A DNA stretch of 64,000 nucleotides from Clostridium_AD sp964467165. GTDB taxonomy: Bacteria > Bacillota > Clostridia > Clostridiales > Clostridiaceae. This document shows positions 16,603-24,815 of this stretch, piece by piece. The position numbers were made by a program, and so were the translations under genes. The stretch spans positions 62,001-126,000 of the forward strand of contig CAYXOL010000004.1 of NCBI GenBank assembly GCA_964467165.1, read 5' to 3'. Below the pieces are notes generated by a model. It was not told the DNA's origin. It ran no database searches and saw only the letters and a list, made by a program, of their open reading frames with translations. Position 1 is the stretch's first letter, and each line of letters begins with the position of its first letter.

Positions 16603-17400
16603 TTACGTAGCGTGAATATCCTTTTTAGAATACACAAAATAACTGGCAGTAATTGCTACAATAATAAATGCTATTTCTATTATAATAAAGGTCGTGTCAT
16701 AACTAGAATTTTTTATAATGTAGTTCGCGTCAAAATACTTAAAGGGAGTAATATACTGCAAAGCACCATCTGCAGTAGTAGATGCAATCATGCCAATAAA
16801 AAAAAATGCAAATACAGTGCCTAGAGAAATAGGTATCACAGATTTAATCTTTGAAGCCACTACAGAAATTATAACCCCTAAAGATAAAAACATAAGCTGA
16901 ACGAAAAACAATGTAATAGAAATCATAAAGAATGTTTTATAACTATAGTCTACAGTCTTTACAATGGATGCCATAACGCTAGCAACCACTAAATAGGCAG
17001 CATTAGTAATTATTAAGCATGCTATTGCAGCTATTAGCTTTGATGTGATAATCTTGCTACGGGTAACTGGTTTCGATAAAAGGAAATCTACTGTTTTCCC
17101 ACTTGATTCCTTTGATATAATTGAAGTGCCTAAATTCATAGCTTGAATTGCTCCACAAAGTGTTATATATAAAAATATATAGGCGTAAAATCCTAATATA
17201 GAAGACATACTATCTACAGAAAGTCCCAATGCTTTTCTTACCGGCTCTGGAAATCCTTCCATTAATTTTTTAAATGTTTCAACTTCCTTTGAGAAAGCAG
17301 GAAACATTGAGAAGAAAAGTACAACAAAAGAAATTAAAGAACACGTCCATATGATAGTTGATTTTCTATAAGCCTTAAGTTCATGTAGAAACATATTCAT
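16603..17400 (-). CDS. ABC-2 type transporter permease (first)
   Basis: 265 residues, six predicted membrane helices, with the coupling block SKESSGKTVDFLLSKPVTRS. The start ATG at 17400 lies 5 bases from the ATPase stop, and the ribosome site GGAGG lies in the ATPase end, suggesting translational coupling. Paralogue of the next gene in the operon. Confidence 0.88.
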   Translation of the reverse strand: MNMFLHELKAYRKSTIIWTCSLISFVVLFFSMFPAFSKEVETFKKLMEGFPEPVRKALGLSVDSMSSILGFYAYIFLYITLCGAIQAMNLGTSIISKESSGKTVDFLLSKPVTRSKIITSKLIAAIACLIITNAAYLVVASVMASIVKTVDYSYKTFFMISITLFFVQLMFLSLGVIISVVASKIKSVIPISLGTVFAFFFIGMIASTTADGALQYITPFKYFDANYIIKNSSYDTTFIIIEIAFIIVAITASYFVYSKKDIHAT

Positions 17401-17405
17401 AGCTC

Positions 17406-18290
17406 TTAGTCCTCCTTTTCATAGTAATGCATAAATATCTCTTCAAGGTCTGGCTCTTCAATCCAAAGATTTGTTATATCTATTTCTGAAATCTTTTTCA
17501 TAATAAAATTAATATTCCCTCTAAATAAAAAGCTTATTATATTACCCTTCACAGCTAAATCTGTCACACCATTTAAATTAAAGTATTTATAATCTATCTT
17601 TGATTTTACTTCAATTTTGAATTTCTTATGGTTATTTTCTTGAAGCGTACTAATTTTTTCAACCTTTATAATTTTCCCCTCTTTAATAATCGCAACACGA
17701 TTACATAACTTCTGAACTTCACTTAAAATATGAGAAGAAAGCAAAATTGTTGCACCATTTTTATTCTCCGCCTCTAGAAGATCAAAGAATTTCTGTTGCA
17801 TAAGTGGGTCAAGGCCACTGGTAGGTTCATCCAGTATAATAAGTTTAGGTGAGTGAAGCAGTCCTTGCACAATTCCAACTTTCTTTTTATTACCAAAGGA
17901 TAAATCATCAATTTTCTTATTTAGGTCAAGGTCCATTATCTGGGATAGTTCAACAATTCTCTTGCTACAATCTTTCTTATAAAAACTAGCTGAGTACTTT
18001 AATAGGTCTATAACCCTCATATTGTCATAATAAAAAACCTCTGATGGTAGGTATCCTATTTCTTTTTTTATCTCTGGTCCAAATTCCACACAGTCCTTGC
18101 CAAAAATAGTAGCACTACCAGACGTGGGATAAATAAGAGATAATAGTGTTCTTATTGTTGTTGATTTGCCGGCACCATTAGGTCCAATAAATCCAAAAAT
18201 TTCTCCCTCTTCAACATTAAAACTCACGTCTGTAATTCCTCTTGCTCTGCCGTAATTTTTAGTCAAATTTTTAATTTCAATAACATTCAT
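17406..18290 (-). CDS. ABC transporter ATP-binding protein
   Basis: 294 residues. Walker A GPNGAGKST near residue 39, Q-loop GYLPSE, signature LSFGNKKKVGIVQ (an unusual variant of LSGGQ), Walker B LIILDEPTSGLD and the switch His in SSHILSE. The C-terminal 75 residues are an accessory domain as in CcmA/NatA-type exporter ATPases. It heads a three-gene operon with two permeases. GGGGG ribosome site. Upstream is the stub of a TetR regulator, which in intact versions of this operon type would control it. Confidence 0.93.
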   Translation of the reverse strand: MNVIEIKNLTKNYGRARGITDVSFNVEEGEIFGFIGPNGAGKSTTIRTLLSLIYPTSGSATIFGKDCVEFGPEIKKEIGYLPSEVFYYDNMRVIDLLKYSASFYKKDCSKRIVELSQIMDLDLNKKIDDLSFGNKKKVGIVQGLLHSPKLIILDEPTSGLDPLMQQKFFDLLEAENKNGATILLSSHILSEVQKLCNRVAIIKEGKIIKVEKISTLQENNHKKFKIEVKSKIDYKYFNLNGVTDLAVKGNIISFLFRGNINFIMKKISEIDITNLWIEEPDLEEIFMHYYEKED

Positions 18291-18311
18291 TTTTAAACCC
18301 CCATGTAATTT

Positions 18312-18416
18312 TTATATTCCCTTGGAAATGTTCTGGGATGACCTAATAGCAACCTCTAAGATTTTCTCCTGTTTCTCTGGCTTTAAATTTAAGAACTTTG
18401 AAACCATGTTTTTCAT
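18312..18416 (-). pseudogene. TetR-family regulator stub, internally deleted
   Basis: The 34-residue frame MKNMVSKFLNLKPEKQEKI... has a ribosome site (AAAGAGG) and begins like a TetR/AcrR N-terminus (helix 1: EKQEKILEVAI). After AIR it jumps to SQNISKGI and stops, as if the helix-turn-helix between helix 1 and the ISKG motif and all of the ligand domain had been lost. It lies directly upstream of the ABC operon in the same direction. Inference: loss of the operon's repressor. Confidence 0.6.
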
Positions 18417-18540
18417 CCTCTTTCCTTATTTATAATTTACTATGGGTTATTATAATATGTATTAATAATATCCTAACATCATATATATCATTGTCGTATT
18501 ACTATCCACTAATATATTATGTATGAATTTTCAAAAAAAT

Positions 18541-18570
18541 AAAACCTCACACAAAAGTGTAAGGTTTTTT
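18541..18570. terminator. Bidirectional terminator
   Basis: AAAACCTCAC-AC and GTGTAAGGTTTT pair with one mismatch. Six T's follow on the plus strand, and ATTTTTTT follows on the minus strand, where it terminates the SEC-C gene. Confidence 0.8.
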
Positions 18571-18586
18571 GTAATCAAAATAAATT

Positions 18587-19084
18587 TTATTTGCCACAAC
18601 ATTTCTTGTATTTTTTTCCGCTTCCGCAAGGGCATGAATCATTTCTTCCAATTTTTTCAGTATTAACTACTGTTTTGGAATCTTTATAATCCTTTTGAAT
18701 TTCTTTTCTCTTTTCTTTAGAGAAAATCCCTTCCCACTGTGGAAGTTCATATAAATAATCTGCTTTTGCGTCTAGCATATTAAAATAAAGTTTTTCAAAA
18801 TCTATTTTAAAATCCACTTCTGTATCCGCTTCAGTTTTTTCTAAGTCTATTGATTGTAATAGACTATCGTTTATTCCATCAGTAAAGCCCATAAAATATA
18901 TATTGGATACATCAAAATGTTTTGCAAGCTCTTCTATTGTACCCTTTACTTCATCTTTATGGTTTGATAATAATTTAGTATAAATACGTTTTTCAACTTC
19001 TCCATATTCCTGCCAAAAAGCAGGTTCTCCTCTACGTTTAACATAGTCAACCACCATATCTGTCCACTCTTTATATAAACTCAT
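18587..19084 (-). CDS. SEC-C motif protein of unknown function
   Basis: 165 residues, AGGAG ribosome site. The first 140 residues are a mainly helical acidic domain not recognised further (EEYGEVEKRIYTKLL-like, with GTIEELAKHFDVSNIYFMGF, a domain seen in other clostridial SEC-C proteins). The last 20 residues are a complete SEC-C zinc-binding motif with ligands in CPCGSGKKYKKCCG. SEC-C modules bind zinc and often contact ribosomes or SecB. Own terminator downstream. Confidence 0.8.
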   Translation of the reverse strand: MSLYKEWTDMVVDYVKRRGEPAFWQEYGEVEKRIYTKLLSNHKDEVKGTIEELAKHFDVSNIYFMGFTDGINDSLLQSIDLEKTEADTEVDFKIDFEKLYFNMLDAKADYLYELPQWEGIFSKEKRKEIQKDYKDSKTVVNTEKIGRNDSCPCGSGKKYKKCCGK

Positions 19085-19217
19085 GTTTTATTCTCCTTCG
19101 AATCATAATGTATTTTGTTATATTCCATTATTATAATAAAGATTTCATTAATTTTCAACATTTATGTTTAAATATCTTAAATCAAATAAATTTTCAGCAT
19201 TTCTCGCATTTGATTTT

Positions 19218-19781
19218 TTACTTCTTAAGTGGTATTATCTCACCTTTACTAAAAGGTTTTGATATATCAAAGTTTCCACCTAAGCTATCTATATCTTTAT
19301 TTTCCATTGTGATTTTTACCTTTTCTACAGATGGTAATTGAGATAATGACGCAACTATACCCTCAAGGCAACTTTTTTCTTTTGCAACTGTCATTTTAAT
19401 TTTAGCTTCTTTGCTCAAGTTAACATAAGCAATAGAGTCTTTAATAGAGAAGCTTAATAATCTAGTTTCTTTTGGAAGTATCGGTTTTAACTCACTTTTC
19501 ACAGTAGGTCCTTTTATAATCTCTTGCATAATAGTTTCCCCAATGAGTTCTTCTTTATTAATAATCCTTGCATCTTTAACTACTTGTACATTAGAATCAT
19601 CTTTTGTACCATCAAAGTAAATACCAAATTGTATAGAATCATCTTTTTCTAGGGGAAGTTTTAAATTTTCAAGTTTTTCCTTATTTGTCACACTTTTTTT
19701 ATCTTTTTTTTCACACCCAAAAAATGCTACAGTTGAAATAACTAGTAGTGAACATAATAATACTTTTACTACCTTTTTCAT
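19218..19781 (-). CDS. GerMN-domain lipoprotein
   Basis: 187 residues. A type II signal peptide with lipobox VAFFGC puts the mature N-terminus at Cys23, so the protein is anchored outside the membrane. Residues about 50-175 match a single GerMN domain (ETIMQEIIKGPTV, LLSFSIKDSIAYVNLSKEA, IVASLSQLPSVEKVKI), found in GerM and other spore or cell-wall lipoproteins. Start ATG has GGAGAGG. It lies 14 bases after the YycJ-type gene and probably shares its transcript. Confidence 0.87.
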   Translation of the reverse strand: MKKVVKVLLCSLLVISTVAFFGCEKKDKKSVTNKEKLENLKLPLEKDDSIQFGIYFDGTKDDSNVQVVKDARIINKEELIGETIMQEIIKGPTVKSELKPILPKETRLLSFSIKDSIAYVNLSKEAKIKMTVAKEKSCLEGIVASLSQLPSVEKVKITMENKDIDSLGGNFDISKPFSKGEIIPLKK

Positions 19782-19795
19782 ATTTGACCTCTCCT

Positions 19796-20581
19796 TTAAA
19801 AATCAATTACATCACTTGGCATATCTCTTCTAGCTAACTCTAAAAAAATGTCCCTGCCTATTTCAATGTGATTATCTTTAAGTATATTAATCACAGTCTG
19901 GTAGGCTAAATCAGGAAAATTATTTGTTTTACTCAAGTGGCCTAGAATAATGCGCTTTTGCTTATCATTCATAATATCTACTATAGCTTGTCCACACGCA
20001 TCATTAGATAGATGACCCACATCGCTTAATATTCTTCTTTTTAACGGATATGGATAAGGCCCAAATTTAACCATTTCTACATCGTGATTACTCTCTAGTA
20101 AAATTACATCTGCATCTTTTATTATAGTCTTTACCTCGCTTGAAAAATAACCTAAATCTGTTGCTATACATGCCTTCTTTTTTCCACTATAAAAGGCGTA
20201 TCCTATAGGGTCTACTGCATCATGTGATATCTTAAAATTCACTATATGCATATCATTTATATCCTGAAAATTATTATTAATAATTTTTATATTATGTTGT
20301 TTTATATTACCTATTTTAGTTTCCATAGCTTTCCATGTATTCTCATTTGCATATATGGGTATATCATATCTTCTAGAAATAATTCCAGCACCTTTTATAT
20401 GGTCTGAATGTTCATGCGTAATAAAAATCCCATCAATGTGGCTGGGGTTTTGATTTATCTGTTTAAGCGCACTTTCGATGCTTTTTCCTGGCATCCCAAC
20501 ATCGACTAAAATTTTTGTATTTTCTGACGCTACAAATACGCTATTTCCGCTACTTCCACTATATAATGGGCAAAAAATCAT
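19796..20581 (-). CDS. YycJ/WalJ-type metallo-beta-lactamase-fold hydrolase
   Basis: 261 residues. The binuclear metal motif HxHxDH is at His56-His61 (THEHSDH), with further ligands in SHDAVDP, ATDLG and GHLSKTN, and the start CPLYSGSSGNSVFV is characteristic of the YycJ/WalJ group. Members are implicated in cell-wall coordination and DNA repair as 5' exonucleases; function here is by family only. Here it lies between murA and the GerMN lipoprotein, 25 and 14 bases away, forming a likely three-gene unit. Confidence 0.9.
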   Translation of the reverse strand: MIFCPLYSGSSGNSVFVASENTKILVDVGMPGKSIESALKQINQNPSHIDGIFITHEHSDHIKGAGIISRRYDIPIYANENTWKAMETKIGNIKQHNIKIINNNFQDINDMHIVNFKISHDAVDPIGYAFYSGKKKACIATDLGYFSSEVKTIIKDADVILLESNHDVEMVKFGPYPYPLKRRILSDVGHLSNDACGQAIVDIMNDKQKRIILGHLSKTNNFPDLAYQTVINILKDNHIEIGRDIFLELARRDMPSDVIDF

Positions 20582-20606
20582 AATTTTCTCCTTTAATTCT
20601 ATATTG

Positions 20607-21863
20607 TTATACCTTGACCCTACTTATATCTGCCCCTATACTCCTGAATTTTTCTTCAATATTTGGATACCCTCTATCAATATGTTCTATGCCTAAAATT
20701 TCCGTAGTACCTTCTGCTATAAGACCTGCTATAACTAGGGCCGCTCCTGCTCTTAAATCTGATGCAGTAACCACTGCCCCCGTAAGTTTATCTACACCAT
20801 CAACTGTAGCAACTGTTCCTTCTACACTTATATTAGCACCCATTTTTTTCAATTCTTCCACTTGTTTAAATCTAGATTCATAGATACTTTCATTTATTAT
20901 GCTTCTGCCCTCAGAAATGCATAACAATGTATTCATTGGTTGTTGTACATCTGTTGGAAATCCTGGGTAAGGTAGTGTCTTAATATTTACAGCTTTGAGT
21001 CTTCCTTTGGCCTTAACCGTAACACTATCTCCACCCTCAATTACCTCTGCCCCCATTTCCATGAGTTTTGCAGAAATTGATTCAAGATGTTTTGGGATAA
21101 CATTATTTACGGTTACTTCACCACCACAAGCGGCGGCGGCTATCATAAATGTACCTGCCTCTATTTGATCTGGAATTACACTGTATGCACATCCTGTTAA
21201 TTCTTTTACACCTATAATTCTTATAACATCTGTACCTGCGCCTTTAATATTCGCCCCCATTGAGTTTAAAAAATTAGCTACATCAACTACATGAGGTTCT
21301 TTTGCAGAATTTTCTAAAATAGTGGTACCTTCTGCAAGAGTTGCAGCCGTCATTACATTTATTGTTGCACCTACGCTTACAACATCAAAATAAATACTAG
21401 TTCCAATTAGCTTATCAGCTTGAACTTTTGCAGCACCATTTTCAATAATTACAGTTGCTCCTAGGGCCTCAAACCCTTTTATATGTTGATCTATAGGTCT
21501 CTCGCCTATAGGGCATCCCCCTGGAAGATCTACGTTAGCCTTTTTAAACCTAGCTAAAAGTGCACCAATCAAATAATATGACGCTCTCATGGCCCTTACA
21601 TCTGTTGAGTTAGCATCTCTGCTAACTATATTTGTACTATCTATAGTAACTGAATCTTTTTCTCTTTTAATTTTACAACCTAAGCCCTCTAATATTCTTT
21701 CAATACAATTTACATCTTCTATATCCGGAATATTCTCAATGATACACGTGCCCTTACTTGCTATTATTGCTACTGGTAAAATTGCCACTGCTGCATTTTT
21801 CGCACCGCTTATTTCTACCTTACCAAGCAAAGCTTTCCCTCCATTAATTACCAATTTATCCAT
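20607..21863 (-). CDS. murA: UDP-N-acetylglucosamine 1-carboxyvinyltransferase
   Basis: 418 residues, the usual length. Lys22-Asn23 in GAKNAAV binds substrate and Cys117 in PGGCPIGERPID is the catalytic Cys that is modified by fosfomycin. The C-terminal YPNIEEKFRSIGADI is typical. The enzyme transfers enolpyruvate from PEP to UDP-GlcNAc, the first committed step of peptidoglycan synthesis. GAGGAT lies upstream of the ATG. Clostridia often have two copies; which one this is cannot be told. Confidence 0.96.
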   Translation of the reverse strand: MDKLVINGGKALLGKVEISGAKNAAVAILPVAIIASKGTCIIENIPDIEDVNCIERILEGLGCKIKREKDSVTIDSTNIVSRDANSTDVRAMRASYYLIGALLARFKKANVDLPGGCPIGERPIDQHIKGFEALGATVIIENGAAKVQADKLIGTSIYFDVVSVGATINVMTAATLAEGTTILENSAKEPHVVDVANFLNSMGANIKGAGTDVIRIIGVKELTGCAYSVIPDQIEAGTFMIAAAACGGEVTVNNVIPKHLESISAKLMEMGAEVIEGGDSVTVKAKGRLKAVNIKTLPYPGFPTDVQQPMNTLLCISEGRSIINESIYESRFKQVEELKKMGANISVEGTVATVDGVDKLTGAVVTASDLRAGAALVIAGLIAEGTTEILGIEHIDRGYPNIEEKFRSIGADISRVKV

Positions 21864-21993
21864 ATTTGTATCATCCTCGCTATATCTTATATATTAAATT
21901 ATTTTTATTTATATATACATAAGATTATAACATATTTATTTTACTTTTAACATTTATTTTAAGAATGTTAAATCATATTATTTTAATAATATA

Positions 21994-22015
21994 TTAAATC
22001 CTCTCCTGCGGAGCT
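21994..22015. repeat. Dispersed CTCCTGCGGAG element (copy 2)
   Basis: TTAAATC-CTCTCCTGCGGAGCT matches 2121-2143 and 51204-51226 with one or two changes. It lies in the gap upstream of murA. Confidence 0.6.
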
Positions 22016-22133
22016 TAATATTAACTACTTCATAAGGATATTTAGACTCCCACTGCACTTTTATCCTTATTACAGTGTGTAACTCCTACTTATAGAAGTA
22101 GCAGACTTTCCTTCTGACATGTCGTTAAATTAA

Positions 22134-22595
22134 TTAAACCCACCTTGCTTTTTTCATAAGAATAAAAAAATCACCCAGGTCACCCGAGGCCACTGAAAAA
22201 ATAGTTATTTTTTCAGTGGCCTCGAGATTTGAACATAAAAAGCATGATATATCCCTATTTTTCGATATATCATGTTTTGTATTTTTATAATTAAGTAAAA
22301 ATAGGCCTATATCAATCCTTTTAACTTGATTATTATCTTTAGGTTCACTATTTTTAGCTTCTATCATATAACGTTCTTTTGCACATTTTCTAAAATATTC
22401 ACTTTTTTCAAATTCTATTTGGTCTTTATGAATATCTGATTTAATGCTAAGAGAATAAGTTTTAGATTTTGCATCTTCTTTATAACACCCATTCTTTTTA
22501 GCACAGTTCTTACATTTATCTACATTAAAATAATAAGTTATAACTTGATTTTTACTAGCATTTTTCTTGCCTTGTTTTGCTTTTTTAAGAGCCAC
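22134..22595 (-). pseudogene. Transposase fragment, IS1182 type
   Basis: 153 codons. The segment from CPAGHVALKKAKQGKK through the Cys cluster CKNCAKKNGCYKE, KSKTYSLSIKSD and ERYMIEAKN is the middle to C-terminal part of an IS1182-family DDE transposase, including the last acidic residue in the EAKN motif. The first two-thirds are missing and the frame after EAKNSEPKDN is altered. The frame then reads out through the end of the element. Not functional. Confidence 0.8.
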
Positions 22596-22703
22596 GTGTC
22601 CTGCCGGACATACAAATACATCTTCATCAGTGATTTTTAAAATTGCTCAAAAGAAACGTCATCTTTAAAATGATGACGTTTCTTATAGTTTTTCAGTGGC
22701 CTC
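22186..22703 (-). mobile_element. Internally deleted IS1182-like element, 518 bp
   Basis: Ends are GAGGCCACTGAAAAA (22186) and TTTTTCAGTGGCCTC (22703), perfect terminal inverted repeats. Both sides carry the 8-bp direct repeat GGTCACCC (22178-22185, 22704-22711), consistent with target duplication. The left end has a second inverted copy of the terminus (22207-22223), making a 17-bp hairpin. Inside are a 13-bp stem hairpin (about 22651-22683) as in IS leaders, and the transposase fragment. The element sits in the loop of a palindrome with arms AATAAAAAAATCAC / GTGATTTTTTTATT, the terminator of the DUF1540 gene. Confidence 0.8.
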
Positions 22704-22728
22704 GGTCACCCGAGTGATTTTTTTATTC

Positions 22729-22887
22729 TTATGTGGTTTTAAAACTTGCACAGTCTGTGCATTCTTGTGTTCTAGCAACGCTTTCATGTTTTACAACTTC
22801 GATTTTGTTTAAAGTACAATAGTTATCATCACTACAATGATGTTTACACTCATTTACCGTACATCCTATACTGCTATTATGCTCCAT
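22729..22887 (-). CDS. DUF1540 Cys-rich small protein
   Basis: 52 residues, found by reading the minus strand between the IS remnant and the 2H genes. The ATG at 22887 has a perfect GGAGGTG 9 bases upstream. Cys residues at 9, 14, 18, 24, 43 and 46 (GCTVNECKHHC, CTDC) match the DUF1540 family, small presumed zinc-binding proteins common in spore-forming Clostridia and seen in spores. The stop at 22729 lies directly against the terminator hairpin into which the IS inserted. A 17-bp palindrome lies upstream. Confidence 0.8.
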   Translation of the reverse strand: MEHNSSIGCTVNECKHHCSDDNYCTLNKIEVVKHESVARTQECTDCASFKTT

Positions 22888-22919
22888 GTGAAAAGCACCT
22901 CCCTTAATTATTTACAAAA

Positions 22920-22959
22920 TTATTATTAGCATAATTCATATAAATTATGCTAATAATAA
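22920..22959. promoter_or_regulatory. Perfect 17-bp inverted repeat between divergent genes
   Basis: Arms 22920-22936 and 22943-22959 (TTATTATTAGCATAATT and its complement) with a 6-base centre. It lies 33 bases upstream of the DUF1540 start and 120 bases upstream of the first 2H gene. Its position suggests an operator acting on one or both promoters. Confidence 0.5.
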
Positions 22960-23078
22960 GTGTATACATAAATTTACATAGAAAATACAAAACTAAAAAA
23001 ATATGTTATAATATAGTTATAATTTAATCAAAATAATGTTAACCAGTCTTGGTTATTAATTTTATTCGGAGGAAAAAT

Positions 23079-23627
23079 ATGAAATACTTTTTAGTTGCTT
23101 TATTTGATGATGGATCTAATACTATAATTCAAAATATTCAAAGAGATATTTGTAGAAAATATAAACTTTACAAAAGCTCCCCTAATCTTTATATATCCAT
23201 ATGTTCTATAACAAATCCGGATTTAGAAAAATTAGATGTGGTGGTTTCCAAAATCATGGTTCCTTATAAAAAATTCAAAGTAACCATAAACAATAATGTT
23301 AATTTAACTGAGAATTTAACTCAAGTTAATCTTAAAGTTGAGGACAAAGGATATATTTATCGCTTAGCTAGAAGTATCACGGATACTTTAGATTTACATG
23401 GCTTTAACGTTAAGAGCGAAAATAATGCTATTGATTTAGGCATTCTCCTAGCTAACGCCAATCATATTATTAAAAAGTCATATAACGGTGGGTCCCTTGC
23501 TATTGATTCTAATTTAGAGAAGGATGATTTTTATAAGTATGCAAAGGTTTGTCGCCTTGAATTATGGAAACAGATTAGTAATAAAAAAGAAACTATAGTT
23601 AAAACTTATGATTTAAGAGAATATTAA
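23079..23627 (+). CDS. 2H-phosphoesterase-like protein lacking both catalytic His (pseudoenzyme)
   Basis: 182 residues from the ATG at 23079, which has CGGAGGAAAA upstream; the frame could extend to a TTG at 23049 without a site. It aligns along its length with the next gene: MKYFLVALFDDGS vs MIYYLVGLFDSTS, ITNPDLEKLDV vs ITDPNLYDLDI, LELWKQ vs VELWKP. Where the sister has LHITL and LHISL, this one has LYISI (Tyr38) and LGILL, so both His of the two HxT/S motifs that define the 2H superfamily are gone. Cyclic phosphodiester chemistry is therefore not expected; a regulatory or RNA-binding role is inference. Confidence 0.7.
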   Translation: MKYFLVALFDDGSNTIIQNIQRDICRKYKLYKSSPNLYISICSITNPDLEKLDVVVSKIMVPYKKFKVTINNNVNLTENLTQVNLKVEDKGYIYRLARSITDTLDLHGFNVKSENNAIDLGILLANANHIIKKSYNGGSLAIDSNLEKDDFYKYAKVCRLELWKQISNKKETIVKTYDLREY

Positions 23628-23664
23628 AAACATATGTTTATATTTTAAGTTTAAGGGGGATAAA

Positions 23665-24222
23665 ATGATTTACTACTTAGTTGGCTTGTTTGACAGTACT
23701 TCTTATAAATATGTAGAATCATTGCAAAAAATGCTTTGCGAAAAGTATAACATATACAGTTCTGAAACAGATTTACCTATGCTTCATATAACTCTCGAAA
23801 CAATAACAGATCCTAATCTTTATGACTTAGATATTGCTTTAAAAAACATTCTCATGGATTATAATGAATTCCAAGTTGAATTAAATGGTGTCATATGTTT
23901 TGACCCTCCATTTAAATCCGTAAACTTAAATATTAATAACAAAGGCACTATATATGAATTATCTAAAAAAATAAATTCTCTTCTAAATACTCAAGGCTTT
24001 GAGGTTCGCGCGAATATTGAAAACTGGAATTTACATATTTCACTTGCTAATACAACTTTTGCTGATAGAGAGTGGTCTAATACAGAATATATAGCTGCCT
24101 GTAATCTAGCTAAGGATTTGCCTATATTAAAAACTATTACGGTTAAGTGCGTAGAACTATGGAAACCTGTAAATGATAATGATGAAATGGTGGTTAAACA
24201 ATACACTCTAAATAGCATATAA
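23665..24222 (+). CDS. 2H-phosphoesterase-superfamily protein (2'-5' RNA ligase-like)
   Basis: 185 residues, AAGGGGG ribosome site. Two HxT/S motifs are present at the right distance: His41-x-Thr43 in MLHITLET and His124-x-Ser126 in NLHISLANT. These form the bilobed active site of LigT/YjcG/CPDase-type enzymes, which act on 2',3'-cyclic or 2'-5' phosphodiesters in RNA or nucleotides. The substrate is unknown. It follows its degenerate paralogue by 37 bases and precedes the dUTPase by 23, so the three genes are probably one transcript. Confidence 0.78.
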   Translation: MIYYLVGLFDSTSYKYVESLQKMLCEKYNIYSSETDLPMLHITLETITDPNLYDLDIALKNILMDYNEFQVELNGVICFDPPFKSVNLNINNKGTIYELSKKINSLLNTQGFEVRANIENWNLHISLANTTFADREWSNTEYIAACNLAKDLPILKTITVKCVELWKPVNDNDEMVVKQYTLNSI

Positions 24223-24245
24223 CTTAAGAAAAAGGCGGTTTTAAC

Positions 24246-24731
24246 ATGAACTTACAGAGATTATTCCAAATGCAAAACGATTTAGATAAACGAATTGAGT
24301 CAGAACATAACCTTTTAGGAGTACCCCTGCTAAGAAAAAAAATACTATCCCTCCAAGTAGAACTAGGTGAGCTAGCAAATGAGACACGTTGTTTTAAATT
24401 TTGGAGTACTAAAGGCCCTTCAGACCATGATGTAATTCTTGAAGAGTATGTTGACTGTCTGCACTTTATTTTAAGTATTGGAATAGAAAATGGCTTTGAA
24501 GATATTACTTTGAATATTAAAAATATTACTTATGAATTATCCGATCAATTTTTAAACTTATATATAAATATATCAGATTTCATACTTAGTACTACATTGG
24601 ATAATTATTTAAAGGTTTTTCAGAATTTTTTAAGTTTAGGTCAAAATTTAGGATTCTCTGTGGAGGATATTGAAAATGCCTATTTACATAAAAACAACAT
24701 TAATCATAAAAGACAAGATAATGGATATTAA
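24246..24731 (+). CDS. Dimeric dUTP diphosphatase-like protein
   Basis: 161 residues, AAAGGCGG ribosome site. All-alpha MazG-like fold of the dimeric dUTPase family: the metal-binding helices are seen in QVELGELANETRCFKFWS (ExxE) and EEYVDCLHFILSIGIE (ExxxD). The family hydrolyses dUTP and dUDP to dUMP, keeping uracil out of DNA. It is last in the set with the two 2H genes. The C-terminus is more divergent, as usual for the group. Confidence 0.85.
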   Translation: MNLQRLFQMQNDLDKRIESEHNLLGVPLLRKKILSLQVELGELANETRCFKFWSTKGPSDHDVILEEYVDCLHFILSIGIENGFEDITLNIKNITYELSDQFLNLYINISDFILSTTLDNYLKVFQNFLSLGQNLGFSVEDIENAYLHKNNINHKRQDNGY

Positions 24732-24815
24732 GTCCTTATACCTATCAAGTTGATAATTGTTTTTTAATATTACAATGCATTCTGGGTAAACTAATCTAGA
24801 GGAGTGTGATTGTAA

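Noticed and set aside
20614..21897. Plus-strand open frames opposite murA
   Set aside because: No ribosome sites or recognisable domains; antisense shadows.
22134..22733. CRISPR-like repeats around the transposase fragment
   Set aside because: The repeats are inverted, only two or three in number, and explained by IS ends and target duplication.
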